NCBI GenBank assembly: GCA_016214985.1
Contig: JACRMM010000026.1
Location: 1-64,000, forward strand
Origin: Deltaproteobacteria bacterium
Lineage (GTDB): Bacteria; Desulfobacterota; Deferrisomatia; Deferrisomatales; JACRMM01
Direction of reading: 5' to 3'
DNA: 64,000 nucleotides
The notes under the pieces are model-generated. The model was not told the origin of the DNA and searched no databases. It was given only the letters and a program-made list of their open reading frames with translations. This document shows, piece after piece, positions 1-11,112 of this stretch; within the stretch, counting starts at the first letter, position 1, and the number at the start of each line of letters is the position of its first letter. A program made the position numbers and the translations under genes.

Positions 1-139
1 CCGCACCTCCTTATCGTGTAAGGATATGCGAAAATTCGCGCCCACCTACTAACGGCTATGTCAATGTTAAAATACACCGCAGGGCGAAATAGTTTGGCTT
101 TATCGGTGCACCATGCAACTACCTAACCGGACAACGCTG

Positions 140-507
140 ACCCAGAATAAGAATAACGTGTCAGCGCTCGAACTGAAACGCTTCGTCGGAATCAGTTATC
201 GCTCAGCTTGGCGCCTCAAGCACAAACTCATGCAGGTGATGTTCGAACGCGAGCAGTCCACGAAACTCTTCGGTCGGGTCGAAGTCGATGACGCCTACCT
301 TGGCGGAGAACTCGAAGGCGGCAAGAGGGGACGCGGTTCCCAGAACAAGGTCCCTTTCGTTGCTGCAGTCCAGACAGGCAAACAGCAGCACCCGCTGTAT
401 GCCGTCTTCTCCCCGATCTCGGGATTCACTTGCGAAGCGGTCAAGGACTGGGCCACCCGCAGACTTGCTCCCACGGCCGGGGTGGTTTCCGACGGCCTGT
501 CGGGCTG
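140..507 (+). pseudogene. IS1595-family (ISXO2-like) transposase fragment, truncated at both ends
   Basis: Peptide LTQNKNNVSALELKR..SYRSAWRLKHKLMQVM..VEVDDAYLGGE..KRGRGSQNKVPFVAAVQ..VVSDGLSG is typical of IS1595 transposases; homology ends abruptly at about 507 and the rest of the ORF is unrelated. Confidence 0.8.
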
Positions 508-645
508 CGTGCCCCCGGGTACTTCACGCCACCATTCTTCTTGGTCTCAGCAAGGTGCACGTCTCGTCAAAGGGAGTCTCAGGGGGATTGATCGTAAGGA
601 TATACCTCACACGGGCGCAGATTGGGGGCGGGCAGGCCCCCGCTT

Positions 646-674
646 TCGGGTCGCGCCAACTGCGCGCGACCCGA
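646..674. repeat. Perfect 11-bp inverted repeat (TCGGGTCGCGC / GCGCGACCCGA), preceded by a second GC-rich palindrome at 624-641
   Basis: Direct reading: tcgggtcgcgc-caactgc-gcgcgacccga; and gggggcgggcaggccccc immediately upstream. Confidence 0.8.
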
Positions 675-1011
675 TGCAACGTTTCGAAGTCTTTGGGGTT
701 GCCGTGCCGGGCTCCGCTGGTTTGACCCTCGCGCGGTCGAGCCAACAACCGAACCTAATCCCTGCACCTCCCAGAGCCGATACCAACGGCACGCGCCGAT
801 GCGAGTCGGCTGATGCAGTCTTTCGGCCTTCCGGCGATCGGGGGACTGGCGCTTCCCGCCCTTCAGCGACAGGAGGAGGTGCCGCGGCTGCCTCACCCCA
901 CGCGTCGCTGGCGACGCACGGTGCGCCGCTGCGCCCTGGACCGGGCCGCCGGACCCGTGGTACATCCGGCCCCTGATTTCTTCAACACCCCACTTCAAGG
1001 GAGGGAAGACG

Positions 1012-2649
1012 ATGGAGGAGTACTCGGTCAGCCCGTCGGGAGAGCGGTTCCCGCTGCCCCGGAAAGAAGACTACGCCGCGGAGTTCGCGCGGGTGAAGGC
1101 CCTGGCAGACGAGGCCAGGGCCAGGGGCCAGGAAGTCGTGGTGGTCATGGGCGTGGGCTTCGTGGGCGCCGTGATGGCGGCCATCGTGGCCGACACCGTG
1201 GACAAGGCCACCGGCAGGCCCTCGAAGTTCGTCATCGGCTGCCAGCGGCCGAGCCCTCGCAGTTACTGGAAGATCCCGCTCCTCTCCCGCGGCGAGTCGC
1301 CGGTGAAGGCCGAGGACCCCGAGGTCGACCCGATGATCGCCCGCACGGTCCTCGACAAGAAGACCCTCACGGCGACCTACAACAGCGAATGTCTGAGCCT
1401 GGCCGACGCGGTGGTCGTGGACGTCCAGTGCGACTACACCAAGCACGACCTGGGAAACCTGCGCACCGGCGAGGTGGAGATGGCCGCCCTGGAGGCGACC
1501 ATGCGCACGATCGGCGAGACGGTCCGCCCCGAGTGCCTGGTGCTGATCGAGACCACCGTGGCGCCGGGTACCACCGAGTTCGTCGCCTACCCGATCCTCA
1601 AGAAGGCCTTCCAGGCCCGGGGCATCGACGCGCCGCCGCTCCTGGCCCACAGCTTCGAGCGGGTCATGCCCGGCCGCGAGTACGTCTCCTCCATCCGCGA
1701 CTTCTGGCGGGTGTGCTCGGGCTGCAACCCGGAAGCGCGGGAGCGTGTGGTCACGTTCCTCACCGAGGTCCTCAACACCGAGCAGTACCCTCTCACGGTC
1801 ATGGACCGGCCGATCGAGAGCGAGACCACGAAGATCGTCGAGAACTCCTACCGGGCGACGATCCTCGCCTTCCTGAACGAGTGGAGTCTCTTCTCGGAGA
1901 GGAACGGAGTCGATCTGACCAAGGTGATTCAAGCCATCAAGACGCGGCCCACCCACTCCAACATCATCTTCCCCGGACCCGGTATCGGCGGCTACTGCCT
2001 GCCCAAGGACGGGGGGCTGGGCTTCTGGGCCTACAAGCACATCCTCGGCTTCGAGGACGACATCTTCAAGATCACGACCGCGGCGATCGACATCAACGAC
2101 ACCCGCGCGCTGCACGCTGCCGAGCTCACGCGCGATGCCCTTCGCAACCTGGGCCGCTACATCGCCGGCGCCCGGGTGGTGCTGTGCGGGGCCAGCTACC
2201 GGGAGGACGTCGGCGACACCCGCTACAGCGGCTCGGAACTGGTGGTGCGCAAGCTCACGGAGATGGGCGCCGAGACGCGCGTCCACGACCCGTACGTGGA
2301 GCACTGGTACGAGTTGGAGAGCCAGGACACCTACCCGGCGCCGGGGCACTCCTGGGGCCGGTTCTTCCGCAACCAGGGGGACCTCGCCCAGCTGCGCGTG
2401 GAGAAGGACCTCCCCGCCATGCTCCTGGGCGCCGAGGCGTTGGTGCTGGCCGTGCGCCACGCCCCCTACCTCGCCCTGGACCCGGACGACGTCGTGCGCT
2501 GGGCGGGCGGCCCGCTCGCCGTGGTGGACTGCTTCGGGATCCTCGCAGACGAGAAGATCCGCCGGTACTTCGAGCTGGGGTGCGAGGTGAAGGCGTTGGG
2601 TCGGGGTCACATCCAGAGGATCAAGGAAGAGGTCCGCCGGGGGCGGTAG
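1012..2649 (+). CDS. UDP-glucose/GDP-mannose dehydrogenase family nucleotide-sugar dehydrogenase
   Basis: 545 aa; VVVVMGVGFVGAVMA Rossmann motif, ETTVAPGTTE, SETTKIVENSYRA, GPGIGGYCLPKDGG (catalytic Cys context). Confidence 0.85.
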   Translation: MEEYSVSPSGERFPLPRKEDYAAEFARVKALADEARARGQEVVVVMGVGFVGAVMAAIVADTVDKATGRPSKFVIGCQRPSPRSYWKIPLLSRGESPVKAEDPEVDPMIARTVLDKKTLTATYNSECLSLADAVVVDVQCDYTKHDLGNLRTGEVEMAALEATMRTIGETVRPECLVLIETTVAPGTTEFVAYPILKKAFQARGIDAPPLLAHSFERVMPGREYVSSIRDFWRVCSGCNPEARERVVTFLTEVLNTEQYPLTVMDRPIESETTKIVENSYRATILAFLNEWSLFSERNGVDLTKVIQAIKTRPTHSNIIFPGPGIGGYCLPKDGGLGFWAYKHILGFEDDIFKITTAAIDINDTRALHAAELTRDALRNLGRYIAGARVVLCGASYREDVGDTRYSGSELVVRKLTEMGAETRVHDPYVEHWYELESQDTYPAPGHSWGRFFRNQGDLAQLRVEKDLPAMLLGAEALVLAVRHAPYLALDPDDVVRWAGGPLAVVDCFGILADEKIRRYFELGCEVKALGRGHIQRIKEEVRRGR

Positions 2650-2654
2650 CGGGT

Positions 2655-2686
2655 GCCCGGGCGGAAACGACCGTTTCCGTCCGGGC
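2655..2686 (+). terminator. Candidate transcription terminator hairpin downstream of the dehydrogenase
   Basis: gcccgggcggaaacga/ccgtttccgtccgggc forms a stem of about 15 bp just after the stop codon; no clear U-tract follows. Confidence 0.45.
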
Positions 2687-2827
2687 GCTCTCGGCACTCA
2701 GCAATCGGCGGTCAGCCACGTCACGAAGAAGAGTGCAGGCGCTGGTTGAAGGCTGATCGCTGAACGCTTCCTTCGGAATGGCACGTTTCGGATGAGCGCG
2801 GGCTCGGTCTCGGAGGATGCCCGAGCG

Positions 2828-4054
2828 TCAGGACCTCTTCTTCCGCTGCCGGGGCCGCGGGTCCCCATCGCCCTCCGGGAGCAGCGCCGCCCGGGTGATG
2901 GCGCGCGGCCCGAACTGGCGCCGGATCTCGTCGACCACGCGCGACACCTCGCCCAGGCGATCCGGTCGAGGCGGGGGGGCGAAGAGATCCAGCTGGGCCG
3001 CCCCCGCGGCCCGGGTGCCGCCGAGATGGGTCGCCGTGAGCCCCACGAGCCTCACCCGGCGGCCGCGGTGGGGCACCCGATCGAGGAGGACGAGCGCGGC
3101 GGCGTAGAGATCCTCGGTGAGGTCGGTGGGCCGGCTCAGGGCCTGGGACCGGGTGATCGTGTGAAAGGTCTCGTCGCGGTGCTTGAGCGTGACGCGCGCC
3201 GTCCGCAGCCCTTCTCCGCGGAGACGCGACCCCACGCGGTCGGCGAGCCCGAGCAGAGTGCGCCGCACCGCCTCCAGGTCGTCGGTGTCGCGCTCGAAGG
3301 TGGTCTCAGCCCCGAGGGACCGGGGCTCGGCGTCGGGCGCCACGGGCCGCGAATCCTCCCCTCTCGCCAGGGCGATCAGGTCGCCCGCGTGCTCACCCAG
3401 CGCCGGCTCCAGATCCTCGGGCCGCAGCCGCGCCACATCGCCGATCGTCCGAAGTCCCACCCGCCGGAGCCTCTCCTCGGTCTTCGGTCCCACGCCCCAG
3501 AGGCGACCGATCGGCAGCGGCTCCAGAAAGGACCGCTCCTCCCCCAGCCGCACGACCACGAACCCGTCGGGCTTCTCCAGGTCCGAGGCCACCTTGGCCA
3601 GGAACTTGTTCGGCGCCACGCCCACCGACGCCACCAGGCCCCACTCGCGCTGCACGCGCCCCTTGATCTCGCGCCCGATCCGCTCGGCATCGCCCCACAG
3701 CCGGCGGGAACCGGTCACGTCCAGGAACGCCTCGTCGATGGAGAGGGGCTCCACGAGATCGGTATACTCCCGCAGCAGAGCGAAGAGGCTCCGGGAGACC
3801 TCGGCATAGCGCGCCATCCGGGGGCGGACGAAGACGCCCTGGGGACACAACCGCCACGCGCGGCCGATGGGAAGGGCCGAGCGCACCCCGAACGCACGGG
3901 CCTCGTAGGAGCACGCTGCCACCACGCCACGGCCGCGCCCCTCGGCCGGGTCGGCCCCCACGACGACCGGCCGCCCGCGCCACGCCGGGTGGTCGCACTG
4001 CTCCACCGACGCGTAGAAGGCGTCCATGTCCAGGTGAAGGATGGCCCGGGTCAC
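2828..4054 (-). CDS. dinB: DNA polymerase IV (Y-family)
   Basis: 408 aa; ILHLDMDAFYASVEQCDHPAWRGRPVVVG..YEARAFGVRSAL..SIDEAFLDVT motifs. Confidence 0.95.
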   Translation of the reverse strand: MTRAILHLDMDAFYASVEQCDHPAWRGRPVVVGADPAEGRGRGVVAACSYEARAFGVRSALPIGRAWRLCPQGVFVRPRMARYAEVSRSLFALLREYTDLVEPLSIDEAFLDVTGSRRLWGDAERIGREIKGRVQREWGLVASVGVAPNKFLAKVASDLEKPDGFVVVRLGEERSFLEPLPIGRLWGVGPKTEERLRRVGLRTIGDVARLRPEDLEPALGEHAGDLIALARGEDSRPVAPDAEPRSLGAETTFERDTDDLEAVRRTLLGLADRVGSRLRGEGLRTARVTLKHRDETFHTITRSQALSRPTDLTEDLYAAALVLLDRVPHRGRRVRLVGLTATHLGGTRAAGAAQLDLFAPPPRPDRLGEVSRVVDEIRRQFGPRAITRAALLPEGDGDPRPRQRKKRS

Positions 4055-4090
4055 GGGCGGTTTCGAGAGGCTCGGAGGGGGGCGCCGGAG

Positions 4091-4408
4091 CTACCCGTGG
4101 TTGGGGTTCCGGCGCACCTTGGCGACAGACTCTTGGACCTTCTCGGCGACGAGGCGCTCGTCGATGAAGTTGACGCTCTCGCGGTAACTGCGCACGCTCG
4201 AGGCCTGGATGTACCGGGGCGGAAGGGAGTTGAGCGCGAGGGCGTAGATGTCCTCGGTGCACAGGTTGCACTGGCAAAAGGAGACGTCTTTGGCGAACAG
4301 CTTGCGCATCGCCCGCAGCACCTCGAACTCGTTGTAGTTGACGATGTCCCGCATGGAGTGCCCGGCGACGTCGTAGTCGATGGAGTCATGGGTGAGCAGC
4401 TCCGCCAT
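4091..4408 (-). CDS. Late competence development ComFB family protein
   Basis: 105 aa; CQCNLCTEDIYALALNSLPPRYIQ resembles the ComFB domain with its Cys pair. Confidence 0.7.
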   Translation of the reverse strand: MAELLTHDSIDYDVAGHSMRDIVNYNEFEVLRAMRKLFAKDVSFCQCNLCTEDIYALALNSLPPRYIQASSVRSYRESVNFIDERLVAEKVQESVAKVRRNPNHG

Positions 4409-4594
4409 GCCGTTTCTCCTCTTGGATTCTCTGGCCCTCGTGGCTCGCGTTCTCCACTACACCGGTCCGCCCCGCGCCGTCAAGAACGGGCCGCGCGACA
4501 TCGATCGGAATTGCGGGAAAAAGCCGTCTAGGATAGCCTGCCCCCCTGCTACCGTTCGCCCAGGGCCGCGCCCCACCTGATTCGAGGAGAAATC

Positions 4595-7249
4595 TTGGAC
4601 TCGCCCCGCCGCCCCGAAGGTCAGCGTCCGCCGGGGCCCACCCGGACGGCTCTCCGGATCTCGGCGCTGTATGCGCTCGTCGGCGGGCTGTGGATCCTCT
4701 TCTCCGACAGCGCCCTTCTATTTCTTGTTCGCGACCCCGAGACCATGGCCCGCGTCGCCATCGCCAAGGGATGGGTGTACGTGCTGGTGACCGCAGGGAT
4801 GCTCTTCGGGCTCGTCCAGGGCGCCATCCAAAAGCTCCACCGCTCCCAGGAGGCCCTGCGCCGAAGCGAGGAGGACTACCGGCTCCTCGTGGAGAACCAG
4901 ACCGACCTCATGGTGAAGACCGACGCCGACGGGCGCCTGCTCTTCGTCAGCCAGAGTTACTGCGAGCTCTTCGGACGGTCGCAGGACGAGCTCCTCGGCG
5001 CCACCTTCTGGCCCCTCGTCCACCCCGACGACGCGGCGGCGATGCAGGCGGCGATCCGGGACCTGAGCCGGCCGCCCCACACCGGGTATGTCGAGACCCG
5101 TGCCTTCACCGCCAAAGGGGCTCGCTGGATCGCCTGGGCGGGCCGCGGGGTTCTCGATTCCCACGGGAGCTTGACGTCCATCGCCGCCGTCGGACGGGAC
5201 ATCACGGAGAAGAGAGGTGCTGAAGAGGCTCTGGAGACGCACGTGCACCGCCTCGAGGCGCTTCGCGACATCGAGGACGCGATCCTGGCAACCCATTCCC
5301 CCAGCGACGTGGCCGACGCGGCGGTGGGCCACCTGCGACGCCTCGTGCCCTGCCGCCGCGTCAGCATCGCGCTCCTGGACCGGCCCCGCGGACGACTCAC
5401 GGTCACCGCGGACGATCTCTCTCAGACCTCACCCCGGCACGTCACCGTGCCCGACAGCTTCCTCGATGACCTTCCCGAGCCGCACGAGCGCGCCGTCCGA
5501 CGCATTGCCGACCTGACCGAGGACCGGTGGCGCGGCCCGCTCTACGACCACCTGAGGTCCCTGGGGCTTCGCAGCGTGATCGCAGCACCGCTCCAGGCCG
5601 AGGGCGAGCTTTTCGGGCTCCTCACGCTGGCTCGGGAGGAGCCGGGAACCTTTGCGCCGGAGCACGAAGCGATCGCGAGCGACGTCGCGAACCTCCTGTC
5701 GGTCGCGCTGTACGAAGCGCGGCTCCGTGACGCCCTGGCCACCGGCCGGGAGCGGCTGCACGCAGTGATCGAGCACCTGCCCGAGGGGGTCTTGGTCCTC
5801 GACGAGGACCAGCGAGTGGCCCTCGTCAACCCGGCGGCCGCCGTCTTGCTGGAGACGCTCCACCCCTCCGGCCCGGGCCAGCCGCTGAACGCCTTGGCGG
5901 GGGTACCCATCGCTGACCTTCTCCGCGCACCGGCGCCCGGGTCCGGCCCCTGGCAGGAATTGCACACGTCCGGCCCGCCCCGGCGCGTCTTCGAGGCCGC
6001 GGTGCAGGAGCTGCCGACGGAACGGGGCCGAATGGGTGCGCTGGTCGTGGTCCGAGAGGTCACCGCGGAGCGCGTGATGGAAGAACAGGTCCGGCATCAG
6101 GAGAACCTCGCCGTGGTGGGCCAGCTGGCCGCCGGAATCGCTCACGACTTCAACAACCTGCTCCAGGGGATCCTCATGTACGCCGAGCTGCTGCTGCGCA
6201 CGCAGCACCTCGAAGCACGCGATGCCGAGAGAGTGCAGGGGATCCTCACGCAGGGCCTCCGGGGGGCGGACCTGATTCGTCAGATCCTGGACTTCAGCCG
6301 ACGAAGCGTGGGACAGAGGGAGCCCCTGGAGCTCGAGCCCGTCCTCTCGTCCCTCCTGCGGCTGCTGCGCAGCACGATCCCGGAGAGCGTTCAGATCGAG
6401 CTGGAGATGCCCCCCGGATCGCACCGCATCTTGGGCGACGCGACACAGCTCCAGCGGGCCCTGACGAACCTGGCCGTCAACGCCCGAGACGCCATGCCCG
6501 AAGGCGGAACGCTCCGGATCGTTCTGTCCTCGCTCGAGGTCGATGCGGGGACCGCCCCACCCGTGGCCGGGATGGCGACCGGCCCGTGGTTGCGGCTCGA
6601 CGTCTCCGACACCGGAACCGGAATCTCGCCGGAGGCGCGACCGCACATCTTCCAGCCCTTCTTCACGACCAAGGCGGTGGGCCGCGGCACCGGGCTCGGC
6701 CTCGCCCAGGTGTACGGCATCGTCAAAGGGCACGGCGGGTTCGTCGACGTGGCCACCGCGGTCGGCAGCGGCTCGACGTTCTCGCTCTTCCTGCCGGAAG
6801 ACCGCGACGCCGCGACCGCGGCCCCCCTGCCCCGGCCCGCAGCACCGGGCGAGGGGCGGGGCGAGACGATTCTCCTCGCGGAAGACGACGACGCGGCGAG
6901 AGAGGTGTCCCGCGACGGCCTCGAGGCCCTGGGCTACCGCGTGCTCACCGCCACGGACGGTCTCGACGCCCTTCACCGTTGGGAAGCCCGGAGCGGCGAG
7001 ATCGCCCTGGTGCTCTCGGACGCGATCATGCCCGGCATGGGGGGCGTGGAGCTGGCGCGGGAGCTCCGGGCCCAGCAGCCCGGGTCGAAGGTCGTCCTGA
7101 TGAGCGGATATCCGCTGCCCGAGGCGAGCCGAGACGCCGTCCTGGACTGGATTCAGAAGCCCTTCTCCATGGACGAGCTCGGCCGCCGTGTCCGGTGGGC
7201 GCTGGATACGCAACAAGGTCATCCGGAAGCATCGCAGGAAGTCTCTTGA
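4595..7249 (+). CDS. Hybrid sensor histidine kinase (N-terminal TM region, PAS, GAF, second PAS, HisKA, HATPase, C-terminal receiver)
   Basis: 884 aa; hydrophobic N-terminus, LAAGIAHDFNNLLQGI H-box, DTGTGISPE and GTGLGLAQVYGIVKGHGG ATPase boxes, ILLAEDDDAAREV..VLSDAIMPGMGG..QKPF receiver. Confidence 0.93.
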   Translation: MDSPRRPEGQRPPGPTRTALRISALYALVGGLWILFSDSALLFLVRDPETMARVAIAKGWVYVLVTAGMLFGLVQGAIQKLHRSQEALRRSEEDYRLLVENQTDLMVKTDADGRLLFVSQSYCELFGRSQDELLGATFWPLVHPDDAAAMQAAIRDLSRPPHTGYVETRAFTAKGARWIAWAGRGVLDSHGSLTSIAAVGRDITEKRGAEEALETHVHRLEALRDIEDAILATHSPSDVADAAVGHLRRLVPCRRVSIALLDRPRGRLTVTADDLSQTSPRHVTVPDSFLDDLPEPHERAVRRIADLTEDRWRGPLYDHLRSLGLRSVIAAPLQAEGELFGLLTLAREEPGTFAPEHEAIASDVANLLSVALYEARLRDALATGRERLHAVIEHLPEGVLVLDEDQRVALVNPAAAVLLETLHPSGPGQPLNALAGVPIADLLRAPAPGSGPWQELHTSGPPRRVFEAAVQELPTERGRMGALVVVREVTAERVMEEQVRHQENLAVVGQLAAGIAHDFNNLLQGILMYAELLLRTQHLEARDAERVQGILTQGLRGADLIRQILDFSRRSVGQREPLELEPVLSSLLRLLRSTIPESVQIELEMPPGSHRILGDATQLQRALTNLAVNARDAMPEGGTLRIVLSSLEVDAGTAPPVAGMATGPWLRLDVSDTGTGISPEARPHIFQPFFTTKAVGRGTGLGLAQVYGIVKGHGGFVDVATAVGSGSTFSLFLPEDRDAATAAPLPRPAAPGEGRGETILLAEDDDAAREVSRDGLEALGYRVLTATDGLDALHRWEARSGEIALVLSDAIMPGMGGVELARELRAQQPGSKVVLMSGYPLPEASRDAVLDWIQKPFSMDELGRRVRWALDTQQGHPEASQEVS

Positions 7250-7423
7250 CACTGCCCCTTCCGGAAGGATAGCCTCCGGCCGCTGACGTGGGGCGGGAAC
7301 TTGAAGACCTGAAGTGGGTGCGACCGTGGGTCTCATGGGGCCCGGTTCCGCCGGACACCGTCCGGCAGGATGGGGCCTGTCTTGTGTTTCCCCCCAGCGG
7401 CGCGACCGGGCAGCGGCAGTCCG

Positions 7424-9439
7424 CTATGACTCCGGGTCTCCCGGCTCGGGGAAGAGCGCCATCTCCACTTCTTGGAGCTTCTTGATCTCGTCGCGGCACC
7501 GAGCCGCCTCCTCGAACTCGAGGCTTGCGGCCGCCTCGAGCATCTTCTTTCGCAACCGCTCCACTTCCCGCTCCACCTCCTCGGGGCTCCGGTAGGGTTG
7601 CACGTCCTCGGCTGCCAGGGGCACGGTGACGTAGTCCATCTCGTAGACCGACGAGAGCACGTCGTCGATCTTCTTCTTCACCGACTCGGGCGTGATGCCG
7701 TGCTCGGCGTTGTAGGCGAGCTGGCGCACCCGGCGGCGCCGGCACTCCTCCAGGGCGCGGTCGATCGAGCCGGTGTGCCGGTCGGCGTAGAGGAGCACTC
7801 TCCCCAGGACGTTTCGGGCCGCCCGGCCCGAGGTCTGGATGAGGCTCGTCTCGCTTCGCAGAAACCCCTCCTTGTCCGCATCGAGGACCGCGACGAGCTC
7901 GACCTCGGGGATGTCGAGGCCTTCGCGCAGGAGGTTGATCCCGATCAGGACGTCGTGCGTGCCCTGCCGCAGGTCTCGGATGATCTTCACCCGCTCCAGC
8001 GTGTCGATGTCCGAGTGGAGGTAGCAGGTCTTCACGCCGAGCTCGGCGTAGTACCGCGTCAGATCCTCCGCCATGCGCTTGGTTAGCGTGGTGACGAGCA
8101 CCCGTCCGCCCCGCCCGACCACGTCGCGGATCTCGCCCAGGAGGTCGTCCACCTGGGTTTGCGCTGGGCGGACCTCCATCGCAGGATCCACCAGACCGGT
8201 GGGCCGGATGATCTGCTCCGCCACGGCGCCGCCGGCCTTCTCGAGCTCGTAACGCGCCGGTGTGGCCGAGATGTAGAGGGCCTGCCGGACCCGCTTCTCG
8301 AACTCGTCGAAGCGCAGCGGCCGGTTGTCCAGGGCCGAGGGAAGCCGAAACCCGAACTCGACCAGGGTCTCCTTGCGGGAACGGTCACCCCGGTACATCC
8401 CCGCGACCTGGGGCACGGTCACGTGGCTCTCGTCCACGACCAGGACGAAGTCCTCCGGGAAGTAGTCGAGGAGCGTGGGCGGCGGCTCGCCTGGCGCCCG
8501 TCCGGTCAGGTGCCGGGAGTAGTTCTCGATGCCCGGGCAGAAGCCCATCTCCTCGAGCACCTCGAGGTCGAACATCGTGCGCTGCTCGAGGCGCTGGGCC
8601 TCCAGGAGCTGCCCGCGCGCCCGAAGCTCGGTCAGGCGCTCTCGCAGCTCGTCCCGGATCGTGCCGATCGCGCGCGCCAGCACCTCTTTGGGCGTCACAT
8701 AGTGGGAGGCCGGGGGAACGAGAATGCTCTTCATACGCGCCAGGCGCCGGCCGCGCAGAGGGTCGACGAGGGAGATCGCCTCCACCTCGTCGCCGTAGAA
8801 CTCGACCCGGATCGCGCGCTCGTCCTCGTAGGCCGGGAAGATCTCCACGACGTCGCCCCTCACCCGAAAAGTCCCCCGGTGGAAGTCCAGGTCGTTTCTC
8901 TGGTACTGGAGGTCGACGAGCTTGCGCAGGATCTTGTCGCGATCCGCCTCCACCCCCTCCTCCAGGTACAGGATCATCTGCTGGTAGGCCTCGGGGTCGC
9001 CCAGCCCGTAGATGCACGAGACGCTCGCCACGATGACGACGTCGCGGCGCGTGAGCAGCGCGTGGGTGGCCGCGTGCCGCAGCCGGTCGATCCGATCGTT
9101 GATCGACGAGTCTTTCTCGATATACAGGTCCTGCTGGGGGAGGTAGGCCTCGGGCTGGTAGTAGTCGTAGTAGCTGACGAAGTACTCGACCGCGTTGTCC
9201 GGGAACAGGGCCTTGAACTCCGCATAGAGCTGGGCAGCGAGGGTCTTGTTGGGGGCGAGGACCAGGGTCGGGCGGTCGACTTGCGCGACGACGTTGGCCA
9301 CGGTGAATGTCTTCCCCGAGCCCGTGACGCCGAGGAGCACCTGATGCCGAAGGCCTTCCTGAAGGCCCCGGCGCAGGGCCTCGATCGCCTGGGGCTGGTC
9401 GCCGGCCGGAGAGAAGTCGGAGACGAGTGAGAACGACAT
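7424..9439 (-). CDS. uvrB: Excinuclease ABC subunit B
   Basis: 671 aa; [62 protein letters not shown] and C-terminal UVR motif. Confidence 0.97.
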   Translation of the reverse strand: MSFSLVSDFSPAGDQPQAIEALRRGLQEGLRHQVLLGVTGSGKTFTVANVVAQVDRPTLVLAPNKTLAAQLYAEFKALFPDNAVEYFVSYYDYYQPEAYLPQQDLYIEKDSSINDRIDRLRHAATHALLTRRDVVIVASVSCIYGLGDPEAYQQMILYLEEGVEADRDKILRKLVDLQYQRNDLDFHRGTFRVRGDVVEIFPAYEDERAIRVEFYGDEVEAISLVDPLRGRRLARMKSILVPPASHYVTPKEVLARAIGTIRDELRERLTELRARGQLLEAQRLEQRTMFDLEVLEEMGFCPGIENYSRHLTGRAPGEPPPTLLDYFPEDFVLVVDESHVTVPQVAGMYRGDRSRKETLVEFGFRLPSALDNRPLRFDEFEKRVRQALYISATPARYELEKAGGAVAEQIIRPTGLVDPAMEVRPAQTQVDDLLGEIRDVVGRGGRVLVTTLTKRMAEDLTRYYAELGVKTCYLHSDIDTLERVKIIRDLRQGTHDVLIGINLLREGLDIPEVELVAVLDADKEGFLRSETSLIQTSGRAARNVLGRVLLYADRHTGSIDRALEECRRRRVRQLAYNAEHGITPESVKKKIDDVLSSVYEMDYVTVPLAAEDVQPYRSPEEVEREVERLRKKMLEAAASLEFEEAARCRDEIKKLQEVEMALFPEPGDPES

Positions 9440-9516
9440 TCTTCGGTTTTCGCGCGTCGGGCTCCGGGTCTAGCTCTTCGACCCGGAACCGGGAACAGGG
9501 AGCTCTGAACCGGCTA

Positions 9517-10998
9517 TCACCCTTTGACCTTCCACGTCGTCCCGGCAGGCCCGTCCTCGAGCACGATCCCCCGGGCCAGGAGCTCATCACGAATGGCGTC
9601 GCCGCGCTTCCAGTCCTTGGCCTTCCGGGCCTCGGCCCGCTCGGCGATCTTGGCCTCGACGGCCGCGGGGTCGAGGTCCGAGCTCTCCAGGGCGCCCTCG
9701 CGCTTCGCCGCGAAGTAGGCCACCGGTTCCTCCTTCAGAACGCCCAGCACCGCTCCCAGCCGTCGCAGGCTCTCGGCCGCGTACCGCAGCACCGCGAGCG
9801 TGCCGGGCCTCGGGTCTACGCCCTCGTGGAGGAACGCGCCCACCTGCCGCACCAGCCGGTGCACGTGGCCGAGCGCCTCGGCGGTGTTGAAGTCGTCGTT
9901 CATGGCGTCCTCGAACTCGTTGAAGAGCGCGAGGACTCCCTCGTGCACCGCCCGCTCGGCGTCGCCGAGCTGCGCGGCCGGCACCTGCGCCGGCGCCGCG
10001 CGGCCCGCGAGCACCTCGTCCACGCGCCGCAGCAAACCGTAGAGCCGGTCGAGGCCGGCGGCTGCGTCCCGCAAGGACTCGTCGCTGTAGTCCACGGGGC
10101 TCCGGTAGTGGTGGGAGAGGAGGAAGGTCCGGAGCACCTCGGGGTGGACGGCCTTGAGCACCTCGCGGATGGTGAAGAAGTTGCCCAGGCTCTTCGACAT
10201 CTTCTCGTGATTGATGTTCACGAAGCCGTTGTGGAGCCAGTACCGGACGAAGGGCTCGTTGCCCGCGGCCTCCGCTTGGGCGACCTCGTTCTCGTGGTGG
10301 GGGAAGACGAGGTCCCTGCCGCCGCCGTGGATGTCCAGGGTGTTGCCCAGCAGCTTCTGGCTCATCACGGTGCACTCGATGTGCCATCCGGGGCGCCCCG
10401 GGCCCCAGGGGCTCGGCCACGAAGGCTCCCCGGGCTTCGACGCTTTCCACAGGGCGAAGTCGAGGGGACTGCGCTTGCGGGGATCGACCTCGACCCGCGC
10501 GCCCGAAACCAGTTCGTCCAGGGGCCGTTTGGAGAGCTTCCCATAGGGCGGGTAGGCGCCCACCGCGAAGTAGACGTCGCCCTCCACGGGGTACGCCCGG
10601 CCCCGGCGGACCAGCTTCTCCACGTGGGCGATCATGTCCTCCACGTGATCCGTGGCCCGGGGCTCGAGCGTCGGCCGCTCGACCCCCAGGGCGTCCATGT
10701 CCTCGTAGAACGCAGCGATGTAGCGCTCGGCAATCTCCCGGGCCGGGACGCCCTCCTCGTTGGCCCGCCGGATGATCTTGTCGTCGATGTCGGTGAAGTT
10801 GCGCACGTAGGTGACGTCATAGGAGGAGTAGCGAAGATAGCGCGCGATCACGTCGAACACCACGGCGGAGCGGGCGTGTCCGATGTGGCAGAGGTCGTAC
10901 ACGGTCACCCCGCACACGTACATGCCCACGCGCCCGGGCCGCAGGGGCTCGAAGGGCTCCTTCCGGTCGGTCTGGGTATTGAACACCTTCAGCACCAT
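9517..10998 (-). CDS. cysS: Cysteinyl-tRNA synthetase
   Basis: 493 aa; YVCGVTVYDLCHIGHARS, GRPGWHIECTVMSQKLLG, KMSKSLGNF. Confidence 0.97.
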   Translation of the reverse strand: MVLKVFNTQTDRKEPFEPLRPGRVGMYVCGVTVYDLCHIGHARSAVVFDVIARYLRYSSYDVTYVRNFTDIDDKIIRRANEEGVPAREIAERYIAAFYEDMDALGVERPTLEPRATDHVEDMIAHVEKLVRRGRAYPVEGDVYFAVGAYPPYGKLSKRPLDELVSGARVEVDPRKRSPLDFALWKASKPGEPSWPSPWGPGRPGWHIECTVMSQKLLGNTLDIHGGGRDLVFPHHENEVAQAEAAGNEPFVRYWLHNGFVNINHEKMSKSLGNFFTIREVLKAVHPEVLRTFLLSHHYRSPVDYSDESLRDAAAGLDRLYGLLRRVDEVLAGRAAPAQVPAAQLGDAERAVHEGVLALFNEFEDAMNDDFNTAEALGHVHRLVRQVGAFLHEGVDPRPGTLAVLRYAAESLRRLGAVLGVLKEEPVAYFAAKREGALESSDLDPAAVEAKIAERAEARKAKDWKRGDAIRDELLARGIVLEDGPAGTTWKVKG

Positions 10999-11112
10999 GG
11001 CCGTCCTTTCGGAAAGTTGCCGGTCCCGGGAGCGGGCCGGGGCCGGACGCTATCAAACACCCCCACGGATGTAAAGGGCGTGAACCCCCGTCCCGGCGCC
11101 GTCCCCCGAGCC

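Noticed and set aside
1-507. Complete insertion sequence at the left edge
   Set aside because: Transposase homology is partial at both ends and no matching terminal inverted repeats could be identified.
982-2697. Minus-strand 571-aa ORF and plus-strand 813-2756 ORF
   Set aside because: Overlap the well supported nucleotide-sugar dehydrogenase in other frames; no domain signal.
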